Source of the DNA: Paralichthys olivaceus
Lineage: Eukaryota; Chordata; Actinopteri; Pleuronectiformes; Paralichthyidae
Reading direction: 5' to 3'
Length of the DNA: 64,000 bases
Assembly: GCF_024713975.1 (NCBI RefSeq)
Contig: NC_091116.1
Coordinates: 3,000,463 to 3,064,462, forward strand
Under the pieces are notes generated by a model that was given only the letters and a program-made list of their open reading frames with translations, made no database searches and was not told where the DNA came from. The translations under genes were made by a program, and so were the position numbers. Of this stretch, positions 23,476 to 34,700 are shown piece by piece (positions within the stretch are counted from its first letter, which is position 1; each line of letters opens with the position of its first letter).

Positions 23476-23826
23476 TCAGGAGCTTGAAGTACCATTGTAA
23501 TCTTTTTTTTTTATTTTAACTGAATTTTGGAGAAGAAGATTGTCCTCAACTAGATGCATTGGATAATCCATAGTAGAAAACAGGAGAGCTGACAGAGAGC
23601 TTTTTCTTGCAGCATTCAATTCCATTGCCATCTTCTCCTGAGCCCCCTGTGCCTCGACAGCAACGGCAGCTGCCATCTCTTCCAGAGCCTCCTGTGTCTG
23701 GACAGCAGCGACAGTGTCAGCTGCCATCTCTTCCAGAGCCTCCTGTGTCTGGACAGCAGCGACAGCGTCAGCTGCCATCTCTTCCAGAGCCTCCTGTGTC
23801 TGGACAGGGAGAAGGAACTCTGTCAC
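23476..23826 (-). CDS. ORF with 17-residue repeats (51-bp minisatellite)
   Basis: An open frame of 116 codons whose N-terminal half is three copies of VQTQEALEEMAADTVAA-type units (51 bp each, about 23650-23812), predicted helical and acidic. The rest runs into 'SLSALLFSTMDYPMHLVEDN' and lysine-rich sequence coded by the T-rich run at 23500-23520. The related stretch at 53999-54211 has two units. The upstream 'CTCCCTGTCCAG' sequence may be an exon start, in which case the ATG is not the true start. Product unknown; it could be an exon of the gene beginning with the signal-peptide exon at 23961-24086. Confidence 0.35.
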   Translation of the reverse strand: MTEFLLPVQTQEALEEMAADAVAAVQTQEALEEMAADTVAAVQTQEALEEMAAAVAVEAQGAQEKMAMELNAARKSSLSALLFSTMDYPMHLVEDNLLLQNSVKIKKKDYNGTSSS

Positions 23827-23910
23827 CTGGAGCCCCGTAAATCACCTTTCCTTTGCTACATGAACACAATCAGACACATTAGAAGACAGATACAAACGGA
23901 GGCTCAGAGG

Positions 23911-23935
23911 TGTGTGTGTGTGTGTGTGTGTGTGT
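23911..23935. repeat. (GT)n microsatellite
   Basis: About 12 GT units; the matching place in the paralogous segment, 54342-54366, also has a GT run. Confidence 0.9.
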
Positions 23936-23960
23936 TTGCATTAATGTGTGTGATACTTAC

Positions 23961-24086
23961 AATAATCCAACAGGAGCCAGCCTCACCTCCAGGTGTTTGG
24001 TCAGCTTCACTGCTGGCACATTGTTGAACTGGAGACAAGAACAGACACAAAATAAGAGATAAGACAACCTGCATCATCTGTGTCAT
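23961..24086 (-). CDS. Signal-peptide exon, copy 1
   Basis: ATG 24086 opens 'MTQMMQVVLSLILCLFLSP', a good signal peptide, followed by 'QQCASSEADQTPGGEAGSC'. The exon ends at 23961 before GTAAGTATCA, a strong donor. A candidate second exon starts after TTCATGTAG near 23867 but meets a stop after 10 codons, so this copy seems inactive. The near-duplicate at 25167-25292 keeps the frame open longer. The product is not recognised. Confidence 0.4.
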
Positions 24087-24431
24087 CTGTCCCCTTGGTG
24101 TCAGAGAGTTAAAACCACAACCTGTTAGTTATAATAGTTTTCATCCAGGATTGTATCAGTGCCTCATCCATAAGCAAGTCATACACTATACTGAGCCTTT
24201 ATAATCAGTATCAAAGTCCCCGTCTCTTCTCTGCCCACTTAAATACTTCTTATTCATCCAGTAATGAAATGTAACAGAATACTTTATATTAACAAAAGTA
24301 AAAGTAAAGTCACATTATTAAAACCTACTCTACTATAAGAAAAATAGGTCATTAAAATATTTGCATAAATACATTTGGTCAGAAGTATAAATGCATGTAT
24401 ATCTGCATGTATATCTGTATGTATGTATATG

Positions 24432-24482
<51 letters not shown>

Positions 24483-24769
24483 TTTTTATAAATGCGATTT
24501 TAATTTTATTTTGGTAAATCATTTGTTTTATTATATTTCTAATATCTATTTGGTATGTATCATAATGCATATCAACAATGAACTGGTGTCTTTCTTGTTT
24601 TGCACAAGTTAAATCTGGATATATAGATGTGTCATGATGTCAAGAATTATAGTTAGAGAACAGTTTTAGAAGTGTGGTCATAGACACAGCTGGATGAGGT
24701 TTGTGTGACACAGAGTCTCAAACCTACAAAGCAAAGACACATACTCTCTTTTCAACGTTGGGGTCAACG
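24087..24769. other. Spacer with (TA)n microsatellite
   Basis: No gene is seen. About 24 TA units occupy 24432-24479, flanked by TG/TA-rich repeats from 24390. Elsewhere the DNA is AT-rich and unremarkable. Confidence 0.6.
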
Positions 24770-25002
24770 ACTGCACAGTCAGGAGTTTCGAGCTCAGCAA
24801 CAGCGTTTAGTGTCTGTTCCGTCTTCGAAAGCTTGACATACAGCATGTCATCATCCTGCTAGCTCTCACGTTTTCTCTTTCTGTGGAAAAACAGAAAAAA
24901 CACAGAAAGCATGAATTACCAATGTGTAAAACTGTGAGGAAAGAAAAGAACATATAAATTCATGACAGACAAGGTGACTGTGAACTAGTCAGGCAGACTT
25001 AC

Positions 25003-25292
25003 TGTGAGTGGCGGTTGTTCACGGGAGAAGGAAGTCTGTCTCCTGGAGCCCCGTAAACCCCCTTTCCTTTGCTACATAAACACAATCAGACACATAAGAA
25101 GACAAATAGAAACAGTAGCTTAGAGGTGTGTTTGTGTGTGTTTGCATTAATGTGTGTGATACTTACAATAATCCAACAGGAGCCAGCCTCACCTCCAGGT
25201 GTTTGGTCAGCTTCCCTGATGGCACATTGTTGAACTGGAGACAAGAACAGAAACAAAATAAGAGATAAGACAACCTGCATCCTCTGTGTCAT
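25003..25292 (-). CDS. Putative small secreted protein, two exons
   Basis: Exon 1 (25167-25292, 42 codons) starts at ATG 25292 with 'MTQRMQVVLSLILFLFLSP' and ends before GTAAGTATCA. The candidate exon 2 (25003-25071, 23 codons) follows a pyrimidine-poor but usable TTATGTAG acceptor, is in phase, and ends before GTAAGTCTGC. A third candidate exon follows TTTTTCCACAG at 24880, where the frame stops after four codons, giving a predicted 69-residue product: a signal peptide plus a short basic mature part rich in arginine. The arrangement is a tandem duplicate of 23805-24120. No family is recognised, and spliced RNA would be needed to believe it. Confidence 0.35.
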
Positions 25293-25692
25293 CTGTCCCC
25301 TTGGTGTCAGAGAGTTAAAACCACCACCACACATATTTATACCTAACCCAGCCTTGTATAATCTCTGTCCTGATCTTAATATTGTCCTCCTGAACATGAT
25401 GAACCAAAGATGAATAATATCTGTAACCTGTTAACCTGCTCTGTGGTGTTTCCCAGAACTCTAAAGCACAGCACTATCACTGACACCACTGATTCTTTAA
25501 TCAACCACAGAAGAAATCAATCATGCAGTTTTTACAATTTAATACATTTCTTCGTGCCAAACGAGAGGTTTCTAACAAAGTAAACGTCTCTATACTCAGT
25601 CAGGTTAACTTCTCTGAGTACTCATGAATACTCCTCCATTAATAAGTATATTTCTTGATAGAGGTATTGATAAAGTTCCTCTGAATCTCTCT

Positions 25693-25971
25693 CTAACCAA
25701 TAGTAAGTACCTCTGGTTGTGTCTGGTTGTGAGGCCCTGTCTGGCTGAACTCTGGGCCTGACTGCAGGACATTTTGCTGCTGGTCGTTCAGTTCAGCATG
25801 GGGTTCAGCAGGATACTGCTCCTGGGATGGATTGTTGGTGATGCGCTCAAACAGGTCCCGAAATGCATCCCGCTCCAGCACCTCCCTTTTCTCCGCCCAA
25901 CATGCTGACCACTGGCTCCTCATCCTGGCAGTTGTGCACCTGTCTCTTTCACTGTTGTTCTCCTGTGACAT
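25693..25971 (-). CDS. MSQENN-family ORF, copy 1
   Basis: ATG 25971 opens a 92-codon frame beginning 'MSQENNSERDRCTTARM' and containing 'QWSACWAEKREVLERDAF' and 'TNNPSQEQYPAEPHAEL'. The start is preceded by GTTTCTCAGCA, a possible acceptor. Near the end, after 'PHNQTQ', the frame shifts relative to the longer relative at 54422-54892, whose tail ('SDSEELYQYLYHERYLLMEE') is still visible here in another frame at 25620-25690. The end may therefore be a splice donor (AG|GTACTT) or a frameshift. Hydrophilic, glutamine-rich, no signal peptide. Function unknown. Confidence 0.45.
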   Translation of the reverse strand: MSQENNSERDRCTTARMRSQWSACWAEKREVLERDAFRDLFERITNNPSQEQYPAEPHAELNDQQQNVLQSGPEFSQTGPHNQTQPEVLTIG

Positions 25972-26546
25972 TGCTGAGAAACTAGGTTTGAGACACTTTT
26001 AAAGGGTAAAGTATCAGAGATAAAAACACCAAGTGTAAACTATATCTACTACTTCAGTACAATCCAGAGGGAAATCCCCTACATTTCAATGCTCTACATT
26101 TACACGACAAGATAAATGATAATCACTATTTTTACCTCAGCATGCTACTTACATAGCTTACATACTGATAAATACATATAACATTCTGATAAATACATAT
26201 AACATGCTGATAGATGCATATTATTGATCAAATATTATTTATATTATATATTATTATATATATTTGTTTTATTAACAATCAGTCCACAGAAGCTTGTGTT
26301 TACAGATAACTGCATCTTAGTTTTAAAAAAAATGTCGATGTGAGTATTACCTGTTGGGTTCACTGGTTAATCAGTTGGCTGATGAATAATAATATCAATA
26401 ACTGATGTTAAAGAAAGTCAGTATTTTAGACTGAAAATGTAGATTTTCTCTCCAGGCGTCTCTCTCTGCGGTCCACTAGTGAAATGATCAAAGTCACAAA
26501 TTGCTCTGATCATATATCCTTACATTAAAGTTTAAAACTCCTTTAA

Positions 26547-26575
26547 TCCTTTGTTGTTGTCATTGCAACAAAGGA
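26547..26575. repeat. Conserved 10-bp hairpin
   Basis: TCCTTTGTTG and CAACAAAGGA are separated by 9 bases. The same arms and spacer length are kept at 56232-56260 in the paralogous segment, set within 'TTAAAACTCC' repeats. It lies upstream of the minus-strand MSQENN ORF, so it could be regulatory or simply a shared relic. Confidence 0.7.
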
Positions 26576-27130
26576 GAGTTAAAACTCCTCTTTTAAATAA
26601 TTCTTGAAGCCCCTCAATAGAATATGTTATATTCTGCAATTAAATTTGTTGAACATAAACCACTGAGTATTTACTGTTCATGTTTAAGCTTTCTTGCAGC
26701 ATTCAATATATTAAACATATTCTCCTTTAAATCCTCTCTCTGAGCTTTGAATTTGACTTCAGGTGACTCTAAAATCAATATTTTTTTTCTTTCTGTTTAA
26801 GTCCTTTAAGATAGTTTTAAATACTACTTATATATTATAACAGTGTAAATGTTGGATTGCTCCACATAACTTTTATAATCTGCACGGAGTTTGGCTGGAT
26901 AATTGTTTTGTTATTTTATCCATATGGTTTTATCATAGAGACTAATTGCAATAACTGCAATCACCTGACCATAGGTAGCACATAGACGACCTGTTTGTTG
27001 GAGAGATTTCAACCCAAACAAATGATGATGGGAACATTTTGTGTTTGCTCAAGCACTGCTGCTGCATCACGTATAAAACACATAAAAACTTCAATCTGTG
27101 TCTTTCTTCACTTTTATGACTTTTGGGAAG

Positions 27131-27365
27131 CAATCAAAAACTGTTCAAAAATCAGTTTGTTTCAATAATTGTTTTTGAAGCAAGACAATACCGGGACATG
27201 AGTTTATCCACAGGTATTTTTATTTTTATTTAACAAATACAATACATTTGGAGGCAGTTGTGTATTTTGACTCTTCTCCATTTGACTGAGCACCGGAGCA
27301 TTTCTACAATCTCTTATCAAATTCAGAAGAACAGCAATATATTTGTCTTTACATATGTAACTCAG
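27131..27365. other. No gene seen
   Basis: AT-rich spacer after the end of the paralogous segment. Confidence 0.4.
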
Positions 27366-27640
27366 CGGGCAGCACGGTCAAGCAGCAGTTAGCACTGTGA
27401 CAGCACGAAGGTTCCCAGTTCTAATCCCAGTTTGGCCTTGGCCATTCTGTGTGGAGGCAACATGTCCTCCTCATGTCTGTGTGGGAGACATGGAGAGTAG
27501 AGGTTAATTGGAGACACTTATTGTTTGTTACCCTGCTGGAAAACTGTTCAGGATGTACCCTGCCTCTAATGTCAACTGGGAATGGCAACCTTGAAGGTTT
27601 AGCAAAATAGATATTGGATGGATAAATAAACCAACCATTC
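27366..27640 (+). repeat. tRNA-derived SINE-like repeat
   Basis: The head 'GGCAGCACGGTCAAGCAGCAG' plus 'TTAGCAC' resembles the A-box part of the common fish tRNA-derived repeat, and 'GTTCCCAGTTCTAATCCC' its degenerate B box. The body follows the usual order: 'GTGTGGAGGCAACATGTCCT', 'GGTTAATTGGAGAC', 'GTACCCTGCCTCTAATGTCA'. It ends in 'GATATTGGATGGATAAATAA'. Confidence 0.7.
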
Positions 27641-27867
27641 TAAACCCCTTTTTCTGATGTATCATATAAGTGAGGCTTTCTCTGTAGTATCTGGCATCAT
27701 GAGTTGTCCATGTTGCTTATTCACTCATAAGGTAAGCATTTGAACATTGACTATGAAAACTGGTTATAAACCGGTTGTTTTAAATGGATTAAAAAAGTAA
27801 CACATCAGCCAAAATTAAAATATAATGTGCTATGTGTGACCAACTGCTTATTCATTTCTGGATGGTC

Positions 27868-27925
27868 CGTCACATTATTGGAAATAATATTAGTTAGGTG
27901 ATAAGTTGCAGCATCATGTCCCAAT
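27868..27925 (+). repeat. Short repeat shared with 61123-61180
   Basis: 'GTCACATTATTGGAAATA', 'TATTAGTTAG' and 'CATGTCCCAATTGG' occur in the same order at both places with few changes. The flanks differ. It is probably the end of an unrecognised transposable element; 27926-28207 shows nothing further. Confidence 0.55.
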
Positions 27926-28207
27926 TGGCAGTGGCGAACCGTGAGCACTACAGCTGGGCCTTCACCTCAGCCATCACCGCAGAGAAAAGAAATCATCATG
28001 GAAAAAAGCAACAGTACGATGAATTGAAAGGGTTTAACAACTGCAATCCTTTAATTAACTATGACAAAGATGTAAATAAATAGACCATAACATCATTAAC
28101 ATTCTCCACGACAAGAAACATTCTCAACATTAACTTCAGAAAACTGGAGACCATTTAGGCTACATAGTTGAAATTAAATAAACATACTCTAACGCCAAAA
28201 TCTGAAA

Positions 28208-29137
28208 ATGGGACACTTCTGTTTTCACTATACACTAGATCACTAGGCTCTGCATCACATCGCATGGATTCTCTTAACACTGTTATGCTGACGACACCCA
28301 ACTGTTCCTCTCTTTTCCTACATCCTCGTCCAGCACTCACGTTGTGACGTGCATCTCGGAATGGCTGGCAGACATCTCCGCTTGGACAGCTGTGCATCAC
28401 CTCAAACTCAACCTTAGTAAAACTCAACTCCTCTTCATCCCGGGGAAAGACTGCCCTCATATGGACCTGTCAGTCACTGTCGAGGATGTCACGGTATCAC
28501 TTTCGTCGACGGCAAGGAACCTGGGCGTAATCCCCGACAATGGACTGTCCTGCACCCCCAACATCACTGATGTGGCCTGATCCTGCAGGTTTGCCCTCTA
28601 CAATATCTGCAGGATCCGGTCTTTCCTCACAAAAGACACAAAACAACTCCTGGTCCAAGTGCTGGTCATCTCCCACCTGGACTATTGCAACTCCCTCTTG
28701 GCTGTACTCCCAGCCTCTCCCAAATTCTCCCATGTGACCCCCTCCTCCGTGACCTCCACTGGCTTCCTGTTGGGGCCTGCATCCGATTCAAGATGATGGT
28801 GCTGGCCTTCAAGGCCGTCAATGGAACTGCACCCATCTACCTCCAAACACTGGTCAGACCACATGCCCCAGCGAGAGCACTTCGTTCATCAGCTGGCCGA
28901 CTGGTACCCCCATCGCTGAGAGCAAACAAAGCCCGCTCAGCGAAGTTGCGACTCTTCTCTCTTTTGGCACCTCAGTGGATGAACAAACTCCCGAACAATG
29001 TCAGGACAGCGGAATCGCTTACCTTTGTTGGTGAAAACAGACACACAAAGTTGTTGTTGAGATCAATACTCCTGATGCTTCTTCTTCAGTCAGTCCTTGA
29101 AGTTAAAAGAGAAATCGAGGAAGAGAACTGGAGATGA
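28208..29137 (+). mobile_element. L2-B copy 2, 3' part
   Basis: Plus-strand relative of 12886-15330. It starts at RT with 'CYADDTQLFLS' coded near 28285 and runs through 'SVTVEDVTVSLSSTARNLGV', 'PLLRDLHWLPVGACIRFKMM' and 'VRPHAPARALRSSAGRLVP' to a stop at 29135-29137. The frame changes near 28580 and 28690, so it is dead. It is 95% or more similar by eye to 37150-37924, including the junction to the tRNA-like repeat R, so the two are probably duplicates of one composite unit. Confidence 0.85.
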
Positions 29138-29296
29138 AGCTAAAAACAGCCCCAACATGTTCAGTGGCCACGAGAAGCATTACGTCCATAGTAGTTTAGT
29201 ACTACCATAGACAATGAATGGGAAAGTGTTCAGGGCCGTTTAGCTAAACTAACCACGGCTGCAGCGTGGGGGCCAGTCGAGAATACTGGACCAGTC
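29030..29296 (+). repeat. tRNA-like dispersed repeat R, copy 3
   Basis: Matches 37828-38080 from 'GAAGTTAAAAGAGAAATCG' through 'CTACCATAGACAATGAATGG' and 'GGCCGTTTAGCTAAAC'. The B-box part is not kept: the copy diverges into 'GGCTGCAGCGTGGGGGCCAG'. Confidence 0.6.
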
Positions 29297-30690
29297 CAGC
29301 AAGCCAATAGGATCGAAGCATTCTCTCTGGGTCCGTTCATTTATTTATTTATTTCCGATTCCCCAAAAGACAGGGTTCACATCCCGACCGCGCTGTTATT
29401 GAATGTGATATTTCTGAGCAAAAAGCATTGAAAATACGTGGCGATTAACAATTAATTACGTTTTTGTAAGTAAAAATATATATTTTTGCAGTTTATAGAA
29501 TGTAAATGCTACTACATTGAAAATGGTGAAATACTACTTCAACCTATTTCCAGTGTCTTTGTGGAGATCTTATAATGTTTTTTTATGTCTTCACATGATT
29601 TTAACAGTGTGTTTAATTATCATTAAAATCCTCCATTCTTATGACTCAGAACTTTTTGTCTTTGTGGAAATCTTTTAATGTTTTTTTTTAGTTCTTCACT
29701 TGTTTGTAACAGTGTGCTTAATTATCATTAAAATCCTCCTTTCTTATGACTCATGACTACTATGACTACTATATTGTTTTTATTTAAGCAGGACAAAAAG
29801 GCAGTGTGCAATATTTCAAAGAAAGTTCCAGTTTTATTTATTATGTGAAATAATGTATATATGACAAATGAAATAATTGGACTGTAAGTAAAGTTTTAGA
29901 AATAATATAGATAATTTAAGACAACAATTAGATATGACAATGACACAGTACATACATAGGGAGGGGGAGTATACAGTGATAGATACAGTGCTGGTTAATA
30001 TGACAAGTAGAAAACTGGTGTTTCTGGTCATGCAATAATGTTAAAGTAAGTAAAAAAATTAAGTAAAAGAAAGAAAAAACTATACAGCTATATTCAGCTC
30101 AACAGAAGTCTAAAGAACCTATGATCTATAGACATATAACCATGCAGAACAATTAACATAATAACCCAATAACATATGAACCTTTTCATGTTTACAATCT
30201 ATTTACTTTCATACAGAAGACTAGACGGAAGCATTGACTTATTTACATCCAAACGATTGTTAACAACAGAGCACTAAGTACATCTGTACAACAAAACAGT
30301 CCAAACTATGCACAAAAGATCAAGTTTCTACATACTGGCATATATACCTTTCACACATTCATACATTCAGACATTTGTAAAATAAAGAAAGAAATTTAAA
30401 AAAAAGAACACAACAAACAAACCAAACTAGTTTCTGGTGTGTACATTTTCATGCATTCACACATAAATAAAAGAACAAAAGAAAAGAAAAACAATATATG
30501 TACACTTTGTTTTACAACTATTAATGTGTAGTCTATTTACATATACACAGACAAAGAACCTGTACGTCTAGAGACATATACACAAGTCAAATAAGAAACA
30601 TTAAGAACAATAATGAAATAAACAATAATGAAATAAAATAATGAAATAAAATCAAATAAAATGGGTACAAACAATGGGTATACAGGGAAA
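29297..30690. other. AT-rich region with a ~108-bp tandem duplication
   Basis: No gene is seen. Two imperfect copies of a unit beginning 'GTCTTTGTGGA' and ending 'TTCTTATGACTCA' occupy about 29550-29652 and 29658-29757. The remaining 900 bp are AT-rich, including A-rich stretches at 30385-30500 and an 'AATGAAATAA' repeat near 30610-30660. The latter lies just 3' of the large minus-strand gene; no AATAAA was assigned with confidence. Confidence 0.6.
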
Positions 30691-31757
30691 TCATTTCTTC
30701 CTTTCTTCCACAGTTCTTTGTCTCTCAGCCTCATAGAAAGGAGACTGCCGAAACTCGGGCCAGCTCATCTCCTTGGCCATGCCCTTATCTCTGTACAAAG
30801 AGTACACCTTTGATGGGCAATAAATGTATTTCCCTGCCACTCCAGGGAAGCCCGTGTGAATGTGAGGGCTGTTTGGTCCCTGTTTCAGTTCCAAGCGGCA
30901 GAATCTGCAGAGGCGGACTGTTGGTTGTGGGTGTGGTTGTGGGTCTGGTTGTGGGTCTTGTCTCTTCCTCTTTTTCTCCCTCTTATCATCCACCCGTTTT
31001 CTGGTCGCCTCCAGCTCCCTCTGAAAGAACTCTGTCCGCGCAAACTCCTCAAAGGACATTTTGGGGTCTGAGAGTCCCTCAGCAGCATAAGTCTGATGCA
31101 CCTTTCTAGAGCAAAAGAAATAGCACACAGACCCTTGCTGGTAAAAGTGGTGGACAGTGGATCCATCAGTTTGAAATTCAGACTTGGGCTGTCCACAGGC
31201 AAGACAGGTTTTTGTCTGTCTTCTCTTCTGCTGTTGCTGTTGTTGTTGCTGTTGCTGCTGGTACTGCTGCTTCTTCAAAACATCCTCCACTATTTTGTCT
31301 ATCGACTCTTGTGACAGATGTGTGGGTGGTGCAGGTGGATTCACGGTGGCGGGCTCCATGGTGACCACAGGAACGGTGGTTGTCTCACTCCCCTTTGTCA
31401 AAGAGTGCCACAGATGTTGAGTCTCCTCAAGTGATTCCTGGCCCGTGTTCAAAGATGAACTGATGTTCAGCAGTTTGGCCAGGTGCTTCACATAGCGGGA
31501 GATGTGTAGCTTGGTTGTGGGATGAAGCAGGCTGTTCGGATCTGTTGCGGCTTGATGGACCATGCTTGCATAATCTTGATCCACAAGATTAAGCATGTCC
31601 TTCTCCCCGTGGTACCTCTGCAGCAAGCTGTCGATGGTGGCTCTCATGGGTGCCGTCCACCTTGTGTGGTCAAACACATAAACCCGTCCACCTGTCTTGA
31701 CGGGTCCAGTGCGGGCACTCCTCGGCGAGGACCGCTGTGGCAGGGCATATGAAAGTT
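30691..31757 (-). CDS. Large transposase-like gene, exon 6 (last)
   Basis: Acceptor TTGTGTTTCAG precedes 31757 and the stop TGA is at 30691-30693; 1,067 bp, entering in phase 1. It encodes about 355 C-terminal residues. Near the middle is a glutamine tract (11 Q) from a CAG/CAA-type run at 31220-31262. After it come two similar zinc-binding-like units: 'CLACGQPKSEF' ... 'CYFFCSRKVHQTYAAEGL' and 'CRFCRLELKQGP' ... 'YIYCPSKVYSLYRDKGM', each CxxC ... H ... C with a shared 'C-S-K-V-x-x-x-Y' end. A basic, proline/glutamine segment separates them. The tail is charged. The frame is fully open, in step with exon 5. Confidence 0.8.
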
Positions 31758-34700
31758 CTGAAACACAATAAAGAAAAATTAGTTCCTTAGTTAATCATTT
31801 AAAATCATTACAATGTAATACAAATATGTATGCCCCAAACTCTATGTTAACTTACCCATTGCTGCGGGAGGTTCCTGGCTTTCGTCTGTCGTCGGCATCT
31901 CGTGCTTTAGACGATGGCCAACAAATGGTGCTGGTCCAGGGGATGGTGCGTCAGGGTGCTGTGTCCAGCTGGAGGAGGGTGCTGGTCCGGGAGGTCGTGT
32001 GCCAGAGCGCGGTGTCCAGCTGGTGGCGGGTGTCACCTCTGGTGCTTGGGCAGGACCGGGTGACGGAGGCACAAGAGCAGCAGGTTCAGCAGTCTTTTGT
32101 GCTCTGTGTTTGGCCCAATCCAGAGGGACTGGACGGCAGCCTGGCTCATGGTACTCCAAGCCAAACTTCTCGCCGGTGTCCCTGTCAGAGAGGTGGAGTG
32201 CAGGATACTTCTCTTCTCCAGTCACTCTCCTTGAGGCAGAGTTCAACTCCGCTGTCAAAGCTGGATCGAAGACAGCAGGGAGGATGACGCCTGGCTGCTT
32301 CAGGTCCACCAGCCGTTGAAAGTTCCACCGCGCCACTCCGGTCATGCCCTGGGCCTGGAACAGTTCGGTGGAGACATGAGTCCCCGTGACCCACTGGGCC
32401 TGGTGGAAGTGGTACCCCTCCTGCTGCGACGTACCTCTGACAGGGATCCATATCGGAACTTTGGCGCCTTCTCCAGCTACGTGGTTTAGCTGGAGAGTTC
32501 CTCCGTACCTGTACATAATGCCCTCTGTGAGTTCAGGGTCGCTGAGGCAACCACGGAGAATGTGGACTCTCTGGATGCGCCATCTCTTAAGCATGGACCG
32601 CTTAAAGAGTCGGACGCCGTTGGGGTCCGTGGCGAGGTGAAAGTGTTTCATCACTTTCTCGACTCTGTCCAGCAGCTCTGCGGGGTGTGGGATTCTGGTT
32701 CTGCAGTGCTCTCTAGTGTGTTGCTTCGTGGGATTGGCCGGACGGATCCGGCAGAACTCGTAGGCGTCCCGGAGTCGCTTCAAGTCCTCCTGATCCACCA
32801 CAGAGAAGGCAGCAGAGAGGAGCTGGCAGAACGTGCTATACAGGCTGTGGTGTTCGGAGACGCACTCGCGTGCAAAACGCCTCATACAATGGAACAGGTC
32901 CAGTTTTACAACAATGCTGCCATTGAAATGAGAGGGTGAGGCACAGGTGTTTGCCAGCGGTCCAGCGGTGGCTTCAGCAATAATGGAAGGGGTCGTCTTC
33001 CACGCTTCCCAGTGCAAATGCTCATCAGGAAGGCAGTCTGGGATTTTGAACGGAGCACAGCAGTCCCTGCAAGGCACAAAGATACATAAGCATTACTGTC
33101 AGGACTGTCTTGCACTTTTATTTGTGTAGTCCCTCTGTACCCTTATGTCTCTTCCTGTTTCCCATTGTTTACTTCCTGTCTTTTGTACTTCCTTATTCCT
33201 GCCATGTGTGCCTCTGTTTACCCTTGTCATGTGTTCCTGTGTCTCCACCCCTCACCTGTTCCCAATTAGTAGTCTTGTCAATTCCCTTGTTTAGTTCATC
33301 TGTGTCTTGTTATCTAGTTTGCCCTTGTGCATGTAAACCCTTGTCTTCCCCTCAGTCTCTGCTGGTCATCGTTTCGTGTGTTTCATGTTATATGTTACTA
33401 TCGCGGTTGGTTTCATAGTCCTGTCCTTTTTTGTAAGTCTTAAGTTTGATTAAATGTGCATTTTGGGTACTGCACAGAAGAAAACCCTGGCTATTCTTTT
33501 TTCAACAAAGTTATTTTGTTAATTAGACATGGCATCGGCAATTTGAGTGACAGTGAAAAAAGAATATTGCTGTTCTCACCTGTCCATCCAGTGGTAGCCT
33601 GCCTTTTCCACTCCCGCGTCACTGTACCTCTTGGCCATTCCTCGGTACATCGGCTCCAAGGACCTCTCAGTCTCAGCCTGAACCATCACCCAGGAAACAA
33701 TCAGCCAGTTCTCGTTCATTACTGCATAACTGGACATGACTCCAGATGCCAACGTCACTTTGCGCGCAACCTTCCTGGTGTGATCAGACCTAAAGGTCTG
33801 CCCGAAGGTGCCCTGGAGGAGTTTGGAAATGGCCGGCTCCTGACGTCTGTACTCGTTCAGAAGGCAGTCAGTCAGGTAAAAACCAGACACAGAGACTCCA
33901 CACCAGCCATCAGGATCGTCGTATGATCCGAAAGCACGAGGCTGGTTTTCCCTCCTCAGGAACTGCCCGATGGTCCTCTGTCCGTGCACGCCAGCCTCAG
34001 CATCCCAGACACCCTCTATGGCTTGTAGGTAGGCCAGGTGAGCTCGCTCATACCTGAGATGCAGGAGCTCGTTCACTTGGTTTGCCATGTCGTTCGGCGA
34101 CTTCCCAGTGCGCCTCAGCTCGTGCATCACTGACTTGCAGATGGCCTTCTTGTAAGTCACAAGCGCGGGCAGAAGGTTCAAGAAGCGCTTGGGCAACATC
34201 TCAAGCCATGGCGGACTGTCAGCATACCAGTACTTGCCACAAGCCTTGCAGGAGAGTCGCGAAGACAACATGTAGTATTGACCACTGGTGCAAACAATCA
34301 CACGAGGCCTGCCCACACCAGCTGAGACCACCTGCGGATGAGGACAGCCATGATGACATGGCAGGACGTAACAGTTTCTCATCCTGGCCATGATGTCAGC
34401 CTCAGGCTTCCAAATGAAGAAAGGATGGAGCCGAAAGAAGTTGGGGGATGGGAGCTCAGCCGTCGTCTCAATTAGCTCAGGTTGTGGGGGTAGACGCCAC
34501 AGGGAAATTGTGTTGCCGGGGTTACGCACTGGCCGAGACCCAGGCCACAGCCCGAGATCCTTTAGCTCTGTCTTCATCCACATCTTCTGCTGGTGTGAAC
34601 AGTTCCAGTGGAGGACATCTTGGTCCTGCCTCAGCAGAGGCACACGAACAGGTTGAGGGACAGGAACAGGCGCCTGAGCTGAGGGAACTAAGATTTTTAG

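Larger units (their letters stand above)
23445..27130 (-). repeat. Paralogous segment P1 (related to 53945-56785)
   Basis: Long blocks match 53945-56785 in the same orientation: 23450-23930 with 53945-54366, and about 25575-27125 with 54380-54430 and 55250-56785. Shared non-coding features include a 10-bp hairpin (26547-26575), the string 'CACGTATAAAACACATAAAA' and microsatellites. P1 has an extra part, 24090-25570, with duplicated signal-peptide exons; P2 has an extra MSQENN ORF. It may be a duplicated small-gene locus or an undescribed composite element; both readings fit. Confidence 0.75.

Noticed and set aside
23650..23812. 51-bp repeats as a possible CRISPR-like array
   Set aside because: Units are directly adjacent with no spacers and keep an open reading frame; this is a minisatellite.
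24432..24479. (TA)n run as a possible promoter or origin
   Set aside because: Ordinary dinucleotide microsatellite with no associated feature.
32386..32939. Plus-strand frames opposite the large gene
   Set aside because: Shadows of exon 5, which has splice sites and a much longer consistent frame.
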